A stretch of DNA of 64,000 nucleotides. Origin: Pseudoalteromonas sp. Scap06 (GTDB lineage: Bacteria; Pseudomonadota; Gammaproteobacteria; Enterobacterales; Alteromonadaceae). Numbering within the stretch: the first letter of the stretch is position 1; each line of letters begins with the position of its first letter. The notes under the pieces were generated by a model that was not told the DNA's origin, ran no database searches, and saw nothing but the letters and a program-made list of their open reading frames with translations. Below, in pieces: positions 39,617-48,446 of this stretch. Position numbers and translations under genes: made by a program. Location of the stretch: positions 434,001 through 498,000 of the forward strand of contig NZ_CP041330.1 in assembly GCF_013394165.1 (NCBI RefSeq). Reading direction: 5' to 3'.

Positions 39617-39641
39617 ATGTTAATAAATAATAGGTTTTAAT

Positions 39642-41543
39642 ATGGCCATCGACTTAATTAATGATTTAATCACTAAAAAAAAATATAAAAAAGCGCAGCA
39701 ATTAATTAAAAAACACCTTAAACAACACGGTGAGTCATTGGAATTATTGGAGCTAGAAGCCCATTGCTGCTTTTATTTAAAGCAACTTAAACAAAGTGTG
39801 ATTATTTATAAAAAGCTACTTAATTACTCTGTAAGCAATGCAACAAGAGTTGGTTTTTTAAATAACTTAGCTGTTACTTATAATCAGTTAAAGCAGCCAG
39901 ATTTAATCCTCGATACCTACAAACAATCAATTAATTTAGACCCAAGTGCAAACAATGCTTTTGCCCGTGAGCAATACTGCATAACGGCAATTCAAAATAA
40001 CCAGCCAAGCGACGTACTTGACTATATTGACCCTTTGCTGAGTCTTGCCGATTACTCAGATAATGCGCATATAATGAAACTAGACGCCGCAATACAGGTA
40101 GGTAATATTCAAGCAGTTGAAAGTACATTAAAAAAACTACAACTAATACTTAGTAGTTTTAAAGATACACATGTCACCTTGTTAATGAATGTGCTTAAAA
40201 AGCATGGCTATAATGAGCAATTAAAGACCTTGTTAGTGGCAAATAAGGCGCGGTTTGCTGCTATGCCTTGGTATGATGAGCTGATGAGTGAGCAGCCAAA
40301 AACCACGACAGAACGAGTTACCCCCCAGCGTGAAAACTATCGCGTTGAAGGAAGTAATAAAATACTAGTAAAGCAAATAAACAAGTTAATCAATACCAAT
40401 GAACAAGCAGGGGCATTTTTTAGCCCGCTAATTGATATTGTGGCAAACGAACATGGTTTATCGATTAAAACCCCTTATCCGGTAATTAAAAATACCCCCT
40501 TAATTAATATACCGCTTACCTGTATGCCATTATTGTGTGATTATGATTTAACGGTAAATAATAATAACCTATTGTGTAAGCCACACAATCAACAATGCAA
40601 TTCTGCTGCTAATGATACTATGGCACTAATGGTAGACATTTATAATCAAACTAATAAGTTAAAAGAGTGGCAGCAAAGCTCAGTGTTTTTTAGCTTGGCA
40701 AATCATCCAGAACTTTTGAGTAGTTTGGTGGCGGGGAAAAAACATGTATTTAAAATAATGAATTTTTATAAGCTACAGCTTGAAAATAAAAAAGATAAGT
40801 TATTGTTAGACAGCTTTCTTGGCGCACGGATATTTGGCTATAAAAAAGAACAATTAGCGCGTCAAAATATTAAAGTAGAAGGCGATTCTGAAGCTGGGCT
40901 ATTATCGGTAATCGATTTTATTAACCATCGTTTAGCTTCAAGTTACTATCAAGATAGCAGTCAAGGAATAGGTATTAGCTCACCAGCAGGACAAGGTGAA
41001 AATGATGAGTTATTCGTACAATACAACTATTTTGATCCGCTAAGTACGCTATTAATTTATGGCTTTGTTGATTTGAGCTCACCTTTTTTGTTTAGCGTAC
41101 CTGTTAACATGCAATTGGCCGATGGGCGGGAAGCGCAGGTTTTGGGTAATAACCCGTTTGGCAATGAGACGGTGTCTGCTAGCGCAAAACATTTGGCCAA
41201 ATATGTCCCTAACATTATAAAAATAGACAAAGGCATTACACTTGATAGTTTATCTATCCCTGATTTAACGAATATAAACCAATTACGAGACGTGCTTACA
41301 ACGGTTGTGAAAAGTGTCGCTTTAAATGATAACTTAACAGACTCTGCGTTAATGGCTGAAGTGTACTCACTTGAAAAGCAACTGTTACAACTAAACTTAA
41401 AATATTGGCACCATTTAGAACAGTTGTTTAATCAGCAAGATAACGTGCCCGTAATAGCAACTGAGCAGCTTGAGTCATTGATTGGTTTTGCTAAAAAACA
41501 CATTAGCCAATACGCAAATCATTTTGGTACTGCTTTGTTTTAA
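39642..41543 (+). CDS. TPR protein with C-terminal SET-methyltransferase-like domain
   Basis: Residues 1-210 are helical TPR-type repeats (for example 10-60 and 70-105, with NNLAVTYNQLKQPDLILDTY). From about 250 the sequence resembles SET proteins of the Rubisco-LSMT/SETD3 class. It has GLSIKTPYPVIKNTPLINIP as SET-N, an INH motif (427-429) where the family has NH-S, and DELFVQY (Y461), where the family has the catalytic ISYG tyrosine. IYGFVD (472-477) follows, matching the xYGFVE of the class. If this is right, it is a protein lysine methyltransferase. No signal peptide is visible, so it is cytosolic. It lies 26 bp after the surface-protein terminator. Confidence 0.5.
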   Translation: MAIDLINDLITKKKYKKAQQLIKKHLKQHGESLELLELEAHCCFYLKQLKQSVIIYKKLLNYSVSNATRVGFLNNLAVTYNQLKQPDLILDTYKQSINLDPSANNAFAREQYCITAIQNNQPSDVLDYIDPLLSLADYSDNAHIMKLDAAIQVGNIQAVESTLKKLQLILSSFKDTHVTLLMNVLKKHGYNEQLKTLLVANKARFAAMPWYDELMSEQPKTTTERVTPQRENYRVEGSNKILVKQINKLINTNEQAGAFFSPLIDIVANEHGLSIKTPYPVIKNTPLINIPLTCMPLLCDYDLTVNNNNLLCKPHNQQCNSAANDTMALMVDIYNQTNKLKEWQQSSVFFSLANHPELLSSLVAGKKHVFKIMNFYKLQLENKKDKLLLDSFLGARIFGYKKEQLARQNIKVEGDSEAGLLSVIDFINHRLASSYYQDSSQGIGISSPAGQGENDELFVQYNYFDPLSTLLIYGFVDLSSPFLFSVPVNMQLADGREAQVLGNNPFGNETVSASAKHLAKYVPNIIKIDKGITLDSLSIPDLTNINQLRDVLTTVVKSVALNDNLTDSALMAEVYSLEKQLLQLNLKYWHHLEQLFNQQDNVPVIATEQLESLIGFAKKHISQYANHFGTALF

Positions 41544-41659
41544 TAAACAAGTCCCTGTAAATGGCTGTGTTTGTATAAAAAAGCACTGCCTTTTATTTGC
41601 GGCTATTTAGTTTTACAAACTGTATTGCTAAAGAGTTTTTGGTAAAATATTGATTTTAG

Positions 41660-42553
41660 TTGGATAAAAAAGTGTGGCAACGAGTTAAATATTGGCTTTT
41701 TTCCAAGCGCTATTTAAAACAGCGGGTAGCGTTTTTACATCAGCAGCTTTTAATAAGCCAACAGCGTTTACTGGCTCAGCAAGGTCTTACGCTCAACGCT
41801 GAAAATGGTGAGGCTGAGAGTATTGATTGCGTTGTGTCACTAACCAGTTATGGCAAGCGTATAGCAACGCTGCATTACACGTTATACAGTCTATTAAACC
41901 AAACAGTTAAACCACAGCAAATTATAGTATGGTTAGCCCATGGCGAAGTACTAACCGCTGAACTAAAAAAACTAGAATCATATATTACATTTAACTGGTG
42001 TGAGGATTTGCGCTCTTACAAAAAGCTGATTCCTAGTTTACGTTTGCAGTTGGGTGTACCCATTATTACTTTTGACGACGATATTATTTACCCCGTTAAT
42101 CAAATTGAGCAACTTTACAAACAACATTTAGTTTACCCAAGCGCTATTATTTGCCACAGAGCCCATAAGGTTACGTTTGACTCTACTGGCCATATTGCTC
42201 CTTATTCGCAATGGCAGTTTGATAGCAATGAGAAACTACCTAGTTATTTACTGATGCCTATTGGCATAGGGGGAGTGCTGTACCCTGAAAATTGCTTTGC
42301 CGAAGAAGTAACTAATACCGAACTATGCATGGCACTATGCCCAACGGCAGATGATATTTGGTTTAAATTTATGACGCTTAAAAAAGGCATAAAAATAAAA
42401 CTGGTTGCAAACCCTACGCCTTATAAAGATTATTTGCATGTTGTAGGCACACAAGCACACAGTTTATGGCTACATAATAAAACAGCCAATGATGCTCAAT
42501 TAGCTAACGTGGTTGGCTTTGATGAAACTCTTTTGGCTAAGTTGAGGCAGTAA
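41660..42553 (+). CDS. Glycosyltransferase-like protein (GT-A type, DDD motif)
   Basis: The 297-aa cytosolic protein has DCVVSLTSYGKRIATLHYTL (about 56-75), then QTVKPQQIIVWLA. ITFDDDIIYP (about 138-147) follows, where the acidic cluster would bind the sugar nucleotide and metal as in GT-A enzymes. GIGGVLYP near 210 may contact the acceptor. This group is often annotated as a glycosyltransferase of unknown specificity. The TTG start at 41660 has no clear ribosome-binding site; the GTG at 41672 is an alternative. The next gene starts right after its stop. Confidence 0.65.
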   Translation: MDKKVWQRVKYWLFSKRYLKQRVAFLHQQLLISQQRLLAQQGLTLNAENGEAESIDCVVSLTSYGKRIATLHYTLYSLLNQTVKPQQIIVWLAHGEVLTAELKKLESYITFNWCEDLRSYKKLIPSLRLQLGVPIITFDDDIIYPVNQIEQLYKQHLVYPSAIICHRAHKVTFDSTGHIAPYSQWQFDSNEKLPSYLLMPIGIGGVLYPENCFAEEVTNTELCMALCPTADDIWFKFMTLKKGIKIKLVANPTPYKDYLHVVGTQAHSLWLHNKTANDAQLANVVGFDETLLAKLRQ

Positions 42554-43201
42554 ATGACCATTTTAAAGCGTTTATTAAAGCGCTTCCCTTTTTGCGTGTA
42601 TCCTTATAAACCTTATATGCACAAATATAAGTGTATTTTTATTCATATTCCCAAAAATGCGGGCTCAAGTGTTATGAAAGCCTTAGGCGATAGTGGCGGG
42701 CGCTTTCATGTGGAATCGGGGTATTACAATGAGGTGAATGACTACTTTTATAAAAAGTATCACCGCTTTGCCATTGTAAGGCATCCGTTAGAGCGATTAT
42801 TTTCAGCTTATAAGTACAGCTTGCAAGGTGGTAATGGCTCACAAAGTGATAAGTTATTAGCAGATAAAATTAAAAGTAATAGCCATGACTTTGCCAGCTT
42901 TGTCGATGTATTATTAGATATGCACTTTATAATGCAGCACAAATTGTTTAAGCCGCAGTACTTATTTGTATGCAAAAGCGATTTAGCCTTAAATATAGAT
43001 ACCGTTTTACATTTTGAAAAGCTAGCTGAGCAGTGGCCTGCTTTTGCTAAAAAGCATAATTTGCCAAACAGTTTAGAATTTATTAACCGCTCTGAAAAAG
43101 TGAGCTTACCTATATTAACAAGCGCTCAGTATAAAAAGATTAACCAATTATATTATTTTGATTTTGAGCTCTTTGGCTATACCCCAATTGATGTTAATTA
43201 A
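42554..43201 (+). CDS. Sulfotransferase family protein 1
   Basis: The 215 aa contain CIFIHIPKNAGSSVMKAL (about 27-44), the 5'-phosphosulfate-binding loop, and FAIVRHPLERLFSAYKY (about 72-88), the 3'-phosphate site of PAPS-dependent sulfotransferases (Sulfotransfer_2 group). It is likely to add sulfate to a surface glycan made by the neighbouring genes. The acceptor is unknown. Its ATG directly follows the previous stop, and its end overlaps the flippase start by 11 bp. Confidence 0.8.
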   Translation: MTILKRLLKRFPFCVYPYKPYMHKYKCIFIHIPKNAGSSVMKALGDSGGRFHVESGYYNEVNDYFYKKYHRFAIVRHPLERLFSAYKYSLQGGNGSQSDKLLADKIKSNSHDFASFVDVLLDMHFIMQHKLFKPQYLFVCKSDLALNIDTVLHFEKLAEQWPAFAKKHNLPNSLEFINRSEKVSLPILTSAQYKKINQLYYFDFELFGYTPIDVN

Positions 43202-44447
43202 ATCATTAAGTGCATTTATTGCCGGCTCTTTTTCTATTAAGTTACTTACTGCACTTTCCAGTTTGGGGGTATTTGCGCTTTTTGCACAACAACTTGGCGT
43301 TAACGAATTTGGTTTGCTTGTTTTGTGCCTGAGTATGTCGTTGTTAATGTCGGGCTTGGCAAAGTTAGGCTTAGAAAATTTAATTGTTCGTTTTGGCGCA
43401 CAGTTTAATGATTTAGATTTGGGTAGGCTATACGTATTAAGTCATGTAATCGCTTTATCAAGCTGCGGCTTATTAACGGTATTGGTTTTATCTTTTGATA
43501 CACAGATAGCTTTGTGGTTTTCTGTCGAAAGGTTAAATGACTTATTGCCCTTAATCTGTATGCAAACCTTACTGTTAGCATTGCAAAGCATTAATTCGTC
43601 AGTTTTAAATTCACGACACAAAATTATTCATAGTGTTTGTTTTTCTGGTTTTATTAGTAACCTGCTAATTTTATTAACCGCGCTATTTTTCAAGCCAGAT
43701 ACAGCATTACATGCGTTTAAAATAGTACTTGGTTGTACAGCTGTTAGTTTAATTTTTTCCTACGTGGCCTCTCTCTTTTATTGCACACCAAGCTTTGATG
43801 GCCTAAAAACGCTTCCGCTTAAAAAATTAAGAAAGGCGAATAAGCATTATTTTGTCATTGCATTTTCAGCATTGCTAACACAGCAGCTGGCTAATTTATT
43901 GGTTGCTAAATACGCTAGCTTGGCTGATGTTGCAATGCTATCCATTGCTTTGAAAGTGGCGGTACTGTTTAGTTACCCTTTACAGGCTGTTAATGCGGTA
44001 TGTAGCCCATACTATGCTCGCTTTTTTAGTGCGGGTAAGTTTTATAATATCAAGCAGTTAGCAAGAGAAACACGTATTTTACTAACCGTTATAGCGACGG
44101 CTGGAATACTCGTTGTTTATTTTTGTATTGATATTATGCTTTCACTAATAGGTGAAGAGTATGTACAAGCTGCTACGTATATAAAAATATTAGCCATTGG
44201 CCAATGGGTTAATTTAAGTTGTGGCTCAGCGGTTGTTATTTTATTAATGACAGGGCATGAGAGAATACACCAATATCAAAATTTATTTATAACCATTTTA
44301 TTTTTATTAATGTTGTGGGTATTTACGCCTATTTATGGTGGTATTGCTGCGGCGTGCCTTGTTGCAGCTTCAATGATTGCGAAAAACCTAGTGAGTTTAT
44401 TCGTTGTTTATAAACGAGTATTTAAGATGAGTGCCGATGATTTCTAA
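43191..44447 (+). CDS. Polysaccharide flippase of the MOP/Wzx type
   Basis: The 418-aa protein has about 12 predicted membrane helices throughout and the N-terminal SIKLLTALSSLGVFALFAQQLG typical of Wzx-type oligosaccharide flippases. It would move lipid-linked repeat units across the inner membrane. I choose ATG 43191, which overlaps the sulfotransferase end by 11 bp, over the upstream TTG 43158. It is the only stand-alone flippase candidate in the locus. Confidence 0.8.
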   Translation: MLIKSLSAFIAGSFSIKLLTALSSLGVFALFAQQLGVNEFGLLVLCLSMSLLMSGLAKLGLENLIVRFGAQFNDLDLGRLYVLSHVIALSSCGLLTVLVLSFDTQIALWFSVERLNDLLPLICMQTLLLALQSINSSVLNSRHKIIHSVCFSGFISNLLILLTALFFKPDTALHAFKIVLGCTAVSLIFSYVASLFYCTPSFDGLKTLPLKKLRKANKHYFVIAFSALLTQQLANLLVAKYASLADVAMLSIALKVAVLFSYPLQAVNAVCSPYYARFFSAGKFYNIKQLARETRILLTVIATAGILVVYFCIDIMLSLIGEEYVQAATYIKILAIGQWVNLSCGSAVVILLMTGHERIHQYQNLFITILFLLMLWVFTPIYGGIAAACLVAASMIAKNLVSLFVVYKRVFKMSADDF

Positions 44448-45102
44448 ATTTGATAAATGTTTATTTGTTCATATTCCAAAAGTAGCAGGGCAAAGTATTG
44501 AAAGTGTGTTTTTAAAGCGTGCTGGGTTTGAGTGGCATGAACGTGCTCCATTCTTACTTAAGGCTAATACTAATAAAGAGTTAGGCCCTCCTAGGCTGGC
44601 CCATTTAACAGCAAATGAATATGTTGAACTCGGATATTTAACTGAGGAGCGCTTTTCTGAATTATATCGGTTTAGTTTTGTGCGCAATCCTTGGGAGCGC
44701 ATTTTGTCTGAATATAAATACAGAGGCTATAAGTGCTCTTTTAAAGACTTTTTATTAAAGTCTTTCCCAACCGAGAAAGATGATAATTATGCCTCTGGTG
44801 ATGATCTGTACAGGCATGTGATACCGCAGGCTGAGTTTGTTTGTAATCGTCAAGGAGAGCTTTTAGTCGATTTTATTGGTCGTTTTGAGACGCTATCAAG
44901 TGACTTTGCTAAAGTGAGTAAGGCAATTACCGGCAGCCCTCTTGCTCTGCCTCATAAAAATAAAACAACATCAAAATTTAAAAGTGTTTTTCAGCCTAAA
45001 GCTAAATACTATACGGACTATTATTGTGATATTACCGAGCGTTTTGTAGAGCGTTATTATGCGCAAGATATAGAGCTATTTAACTACTCTTTTGGCGCTT
45101 AG
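44437..45102 (+). CDS. Sulfotransferase family protein 2
   Basis: The product has KCLFVHIPKVAGQSIESVFL near the N-terminus (PAPS 5' loop) and YRFSFVRNPWERILSEYKY (about 84-102, 3'-phosphate site). It belongs to the same broad family as the first sulfotransferase but is clearly different in sequence. The start overlaps the flippase stop; ATG 44437 is taken, with GTG 44431 as an alternative. Its 3' end overlaps the opposite-strand acyltransferase gene by 27 bp. Confidence 0.8.
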   Translation: MISKFDKCLFVHIPKVAGQSIESVFLKRAGFEWHERAPFLLKANTNKELGPPRLAHLTANEYVELGYLTEERFSELYRFSFVRNPWERILSEYKYRGYKCSFKDFLLKSFPTEKDDNYASGDDLYRHVIPQAEFVCNRQGELLVDFIGRFETLSSDFAKVSKAITGSPLALPHKNKTTSKFKSVFQPKAKYYTDYYCDITERFVERYYAQDIELFNYSFGA

Positions 45103-46239
45103 TTTTTGTTGAAATGGCTGCTCTATAAACTTATAGGTAATAGCTGAAATTAAGCATGTGATTAATATTATTGCTGTATTTAAAAAGGGTGCAGCAGATG
45201 TGTTGTATATATCGGCTAAAGGGGTATTGATTGGTAATCCTTTTTTTGCAAAAAAGTACTGCCATATATTTATAATGATATTAATGACTAAGAAGTGGGT
45301 AAGGTATATTGAGTAGGATATTTTACCTAAATATTGCATAGTTTTTGTTTTAAGGAGCGTTGAAATTACTCCGTTTGATGCGCTAAAGTAATAAATGCTT
45401 AATGTAAAAACTAAAAATGTAGTTAGTTGGCCTAGTTTATATTTTGCTAAAATGGTTATGCAGCTTATTACTGCTAATAATAATACGACCTCTATTATCG
45501 CAACCTTAAGCTTTGAACTGTAATTTAGCTCGGTTTTCTCTTTAATAATAAATACACTAACACCAAGAAAAAATCCTCCAATAGCTCTTATAAACCCTAG
45601 ATCAAATGTTCTTAAAAGTGTGATGGGTTTAAGGATATAAAGCGTTGTATATGCAAGAACAATTAAAAAAATTGACCACTGCAGTAAATTTTTGACTCTT
45701 ATGCTCTTTGCGACTACAAAAAAAAGTAAATAAGTATAAAATTCAGCGCCTATGCTCCAAGATGGGGCATTCCATGTTAGTTGGTCATCTAAATTATGTG
45801 CGTTGAGGAGTAATAAATTAAGAATAAAAGAAGTGAAATCGTTATTTATAAAAGGGTCTGTATTTCCCAAGTTGAATTGAGTATAAAGTAAGTGTTTTAG
45901 AGAGAGAAACATTAACCAGGCTAATAATAACGTTAAGTGTAACGGGTAAATACGAGCAAAACGATTTTGCATATAGGTTTTAAAGTTTAAACTATCGATT
46001 TTACTTTTGTATGCATGGGCAATGACAAACCCCGATAGTATAAAGAAAAAATCAACGAAAATGTCGCTATTAGATATAAACGTTGTTTTGTATCCGTAAA
46101 AAAAGGGGGAGTGGAATAATAAAACCAATAATGCAGCCAACCCTCGAAATGCATCTAAGTTAGTATATCTTTGCTTTTCCACTGGTATCCTTGTTGTAAA
46201 TCTGATTAAGCTTTTTTGCAATATAAATTGATAATTCAA
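45076..46239 (-). CDS. Acyltransferase-3 family membrane protein (O-acetyltransferase type)
   Basis: The 387 aa have about ten membrane helices. The family signature starts YTNLDAFRGLAALLVLLFHS (about 26-45) and is followed by FFFILSGFVIAHAY and RFARIYPLHL. These proteins acylate sugars of surface glycans, often O-acetylation of O-antigen. It is on the opposite strand to its neighbours and converges with sulfotransferase 2, overlapping by 27 bp. The start is TTG at 46239 with AGGAGG close ahead. Confidence 0.88.
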   Translation of the reverse strand: MNYQFILQKSLIRFTTRIPVEKQRYTNLDAFRGLAALLVLLFHSPFFYGYKTTFISNSDIFVDFFFILSGFVIAHAYKSKIDSLNFKTYMQNRFARIYPLHLTLLLAWLMFLSLKHLLYTQFNLGNTDPFINNDFTSFILNLLLLNAHNLDDQLTWNAPSWSIGAEFYTYLLFFVVAKSIRVKNLLQWSIFLIVLAYTTLYILKPITLLRTFDLGFIRAIGGFFLGVSVFIIKEKTELNYSSKLKVAIIEVVLLLAVISCITILAKYKLGQLTTFLVFTLSIYYFSASNGVISTLLKTKTMQYLGKISYSIYLTHFLVINIIINIWQYFFAKKGLPINTPLADIYNTSAAPFLNTAIILITCLISAITYKFIEQPFQQKLSAKRVVK

Positions 46240-46631
46240 TTTCCTCCTATTCTAATTTAAAACTGAAATTAATAGTAGTGGACTTTGGTTTGCTAAGTAT
46301 TAATTAAAACTTTCAAGTTTAAAAGGGGTTAGCTAATCTAGTGCTTATAAGTTACTTTTTAGATAAAAAATTAATGATTCATATAAATTGATATAATCCT
46401 AATCAATTTATATTAGGTATAGCTTTTTTGTAATTTAGTAATAAAAAGTGTGTTTTTTTGTTTTCACTCATTCATCCTTATGAATTTGTTGGTATTTTTG
46501 CTTGTTTTTGAATTTCTAATACTTATACAAAGCTATTTTTATTTATGTCTTAATCAACTATAATACATCGCCTGTTTGCTAGGTTATTATAAAAATGTGT
46601 CAAAAGCCCATGTATAAAAGGTTGAAAAATT
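46240..46631. other. 392-bp AT-rich gap between divergent acyltransferase and wecA
   Basis: This must hold the divergent promoters of the acyltransferase gene and of the wecA-led operon. I looked for a JUMPstart/ops element (GGCGGTAGCGT) as in many O-antigen operons and found none. No gene is visible. The sequence has long A/T tracts. Confidence 0.5.
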
Positions 46632-47690
46632 GTGATTATAAATAATTTAGGGTTGTTTTTATGCTCATTTTTGAGCCTCTTTATTTTTAGGAAAATTGCA
46701 ATTTTTATCAACCTAGTTGATGAGCCTAACTCTCGAAAGCACCACGCAGGTTCTGTTCCTTTGGTTGGTGGGTTGGCGGTTTTTGTTGTTGTTTTTTCTT
46801 ATTTATTTGTCTTTCCCGAAACAATTTCCTCTTCAATGCTTTACTTAATTTGTGCGAGTATTTTGCTATTCATTGGTGTATTAGACGATTTATACGATAT
46901 TAGTTTTAGATTTCGTTTGATCTTACAGATTGTTATATCCGCATTAATGATGTGTTTTGGCGGGTTAATTTTCAATGATATTGGTGCCTTGTTCGGTGGC
47001 ACAAGCATTAACTTGTCTTATTTTGGTTACATTATGACTGTTATTGTCGTTGTTGGCGCTATTAATGCCTTCAATATGGTCGATGGTATTGATGGGCTGC
47101 TTGGGGCTTTGGCAACAATAACATTTACCTCGTTGGGTATTTTATTTTATTTTAATGGTCAAAATGAATTAATGGCCTTTTGTGCTGCCATTGTAGTGGC
47201 AACTGTTCCTTATATTTTAATGAACTTAGGCATCCCTTTAGGGCAGCGTTTTAAAATTTTTATGGGTGACGCAGGAAGCACAGTCATTGGTTTTACTGTT
47301 GTTTGGTTGTTACTTGAAGGGTCTCAATCTCAAGAGAAAAGTGCATTTAGTCCTGTAACGGCACTGTGGTTAGCCGCTGTTCCTATAATAGACGCAATTT
47401 CTACCATTACTCGTAGGATCAAAAAAGGTCAGTCACCCTTTAAGCCTGATAGAGAGCATCTACATCATATTTTACTTAGACTGGGTTTTTCCAGCAGACA
47501 AGCTTTAGTTGTGATTTGCTTTATATCGACGGTGTTTGCAACGGTAGGTATTGTAACCGACATTTATAATGTACCTGACTACATTATGTTTTATTCATTT
47601 CTTTTGTGCACAATTATGTATTACTTTTTTATGCTAAGAATTTGGCGTATTAGTGTACATATTCGTCGTTTTTTTGGTACAAACCGCTAG
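46632..47690 (+). CDS. wecA: Undecaprenyl-phosphate GlcNAc-1-phosphate transferase WecA
   Basis: WecA starts repeat-unit synthesis by moving GlcNAc-1-P onto undecaprenyl phosphate. The 352 aa contain about 11 membrane helices and the family motifs: VDEPNSRKHHAGSVPLVGG (residues 29-47), LDDLYDISFRFR (about 81-92), NAFNMVDGIDGL near 140 and the His-rich DREHLHHILLRLGF near 275. The start is GTG at 46632. It heads the second polysaccharide operon. Confidence 0.93.
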   Translation: MIINNLGLFLCSFLSLFIFRKIAIFINLVDEPNSRKHHAGSVPLVGGLAVFVVVFSYLFVFPETISSSMLYLICASILLFIGVLDDLYDISFRFRLILQIVISALMMCFGGLIFNDIGALFGGTSINLSYFGYIMTVIVVVGAINAFNMVDGIDGLLGALATITFTSLGILFYFNGQNELMAFCAAIVVATVPYILMNLGIPLGQRFKIFMGDAGSTVIGFTVVWLLLEGSQSQEKSAFSPVTALWLAAVPIIDAISTITRRIKKGQSPFKPDREHLHHILLRLGFSSRQALVVICFISTVFATVGIVTDIYNVPDYIMFYSFLLCTIMYYFFMLRIWRISVHIRRFFGTNR

Positions 47691-47705
47691 AGTATTTGAT
47701 GTTTT

Positions 47706-48446
47706 ATGGAAGAAAGTAGTGTAGTAAATCAAATTTCCCCTATTCAGATAGGCGGTGTGAATATTTTACCATTTGAATCAATGGAGCATGTCTTAACAAC
47801 CATCTTTTCAGATGATGGCCTTATAAAGCCAGGTATGGCTGTTGCTGTAAATCCAGAAAAAGTACTTAAGGCTATTGATGATAGTGAAACAAAAAAAATT
47901 ATTAATGAAGCGCAATTTCCATATGCAGATGGCATTGGCGTTGTAAAAGCTTTACAACAAAAAACAGGTAAAAAACTGTGTCGTATAGCCGGTTGTGAGT
48001 TATGGCTTGAGGTATTAAAACGCTCATCTCAGTTTAACTCTAGGGTTTTGTTAGTTGGTGCGAAACCTGAAGTGGTTGAAAAAACGAATGCTTATCTAAC
48101 TACTAATGGAGTAAATGTAGTAGGTTATATGAGTGGATACTTTAAAAGCACGCAAGAAGTATTTGATTTGGCTAGTTCTGTTAAGCCAGATATTGTTATT
48201 GCTGCTTTGGGTTCACCCAAACAAGAAAAGCTAATAAAAATGCTGATGCTAGAATACCCAAATACTTTTTTTATGGGGGTAGGCGGAAGCTTTGACGTAC
48301 TTGCTGGTAACGTTAATAGGGCACCTAAAGGTTGGCAAAAGCTAAATTTAGAATGGCTATATAGAATGCTCAAAGAGCCAAGAAGAATATTTAGACAAGC
48401 CAAGTTGCTTAAATTCCTACAATTGTATTTGTTGAAGAAGCTCTAA
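47706..48446 (+). CDS. wecG: WecG/TagA/CpsF-family glycosyltransferase (GT26)
   Basis: GT26 enzymes add ManNAc or ManNAcA to undecaprenyl-PP-GlcNAc, the second step of enterobacterial common antigen-like units. The 246 aa show VNPEKVLKAI, YADGIGVVKAL (catalytic Asp), LVGAKPEVVE and ALGSPKQEK, all typical. With wecA, wecB and wecC in the same locus, a ManNAcA transferase (WecG) is the likely role. The gene follows wecA by 15 bp. Confidence 0.85.
   Translation: MEESSVVNQISPIQIGGVNILPFESMEHVLTTIFSDDGLIKPGMAVAVNPEKVLKAIDDSETKKIINEAQFPYADGIGVVKALQQKTGKKLCRIAGCELWLEVLKRSSQFNSRVLLVGAKPEVVEKTNAYLTTNGVNVVGYMSGYFKSTQEVFDLASSVKPDIVIAALGSPKQEKLIKMLMLEYPNTFFMGVGGSFDVLAGNVNRAPKGWQKLNLEWLYRMLKEPRRIFRQAKLLKFLQLYLLKKL

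Noticed and set aside
46240..46631. JUMPstart/ops element upstream of wecA
   Set aside because: Searched by eye for GGCGGTAGCGT on both strands; not found.
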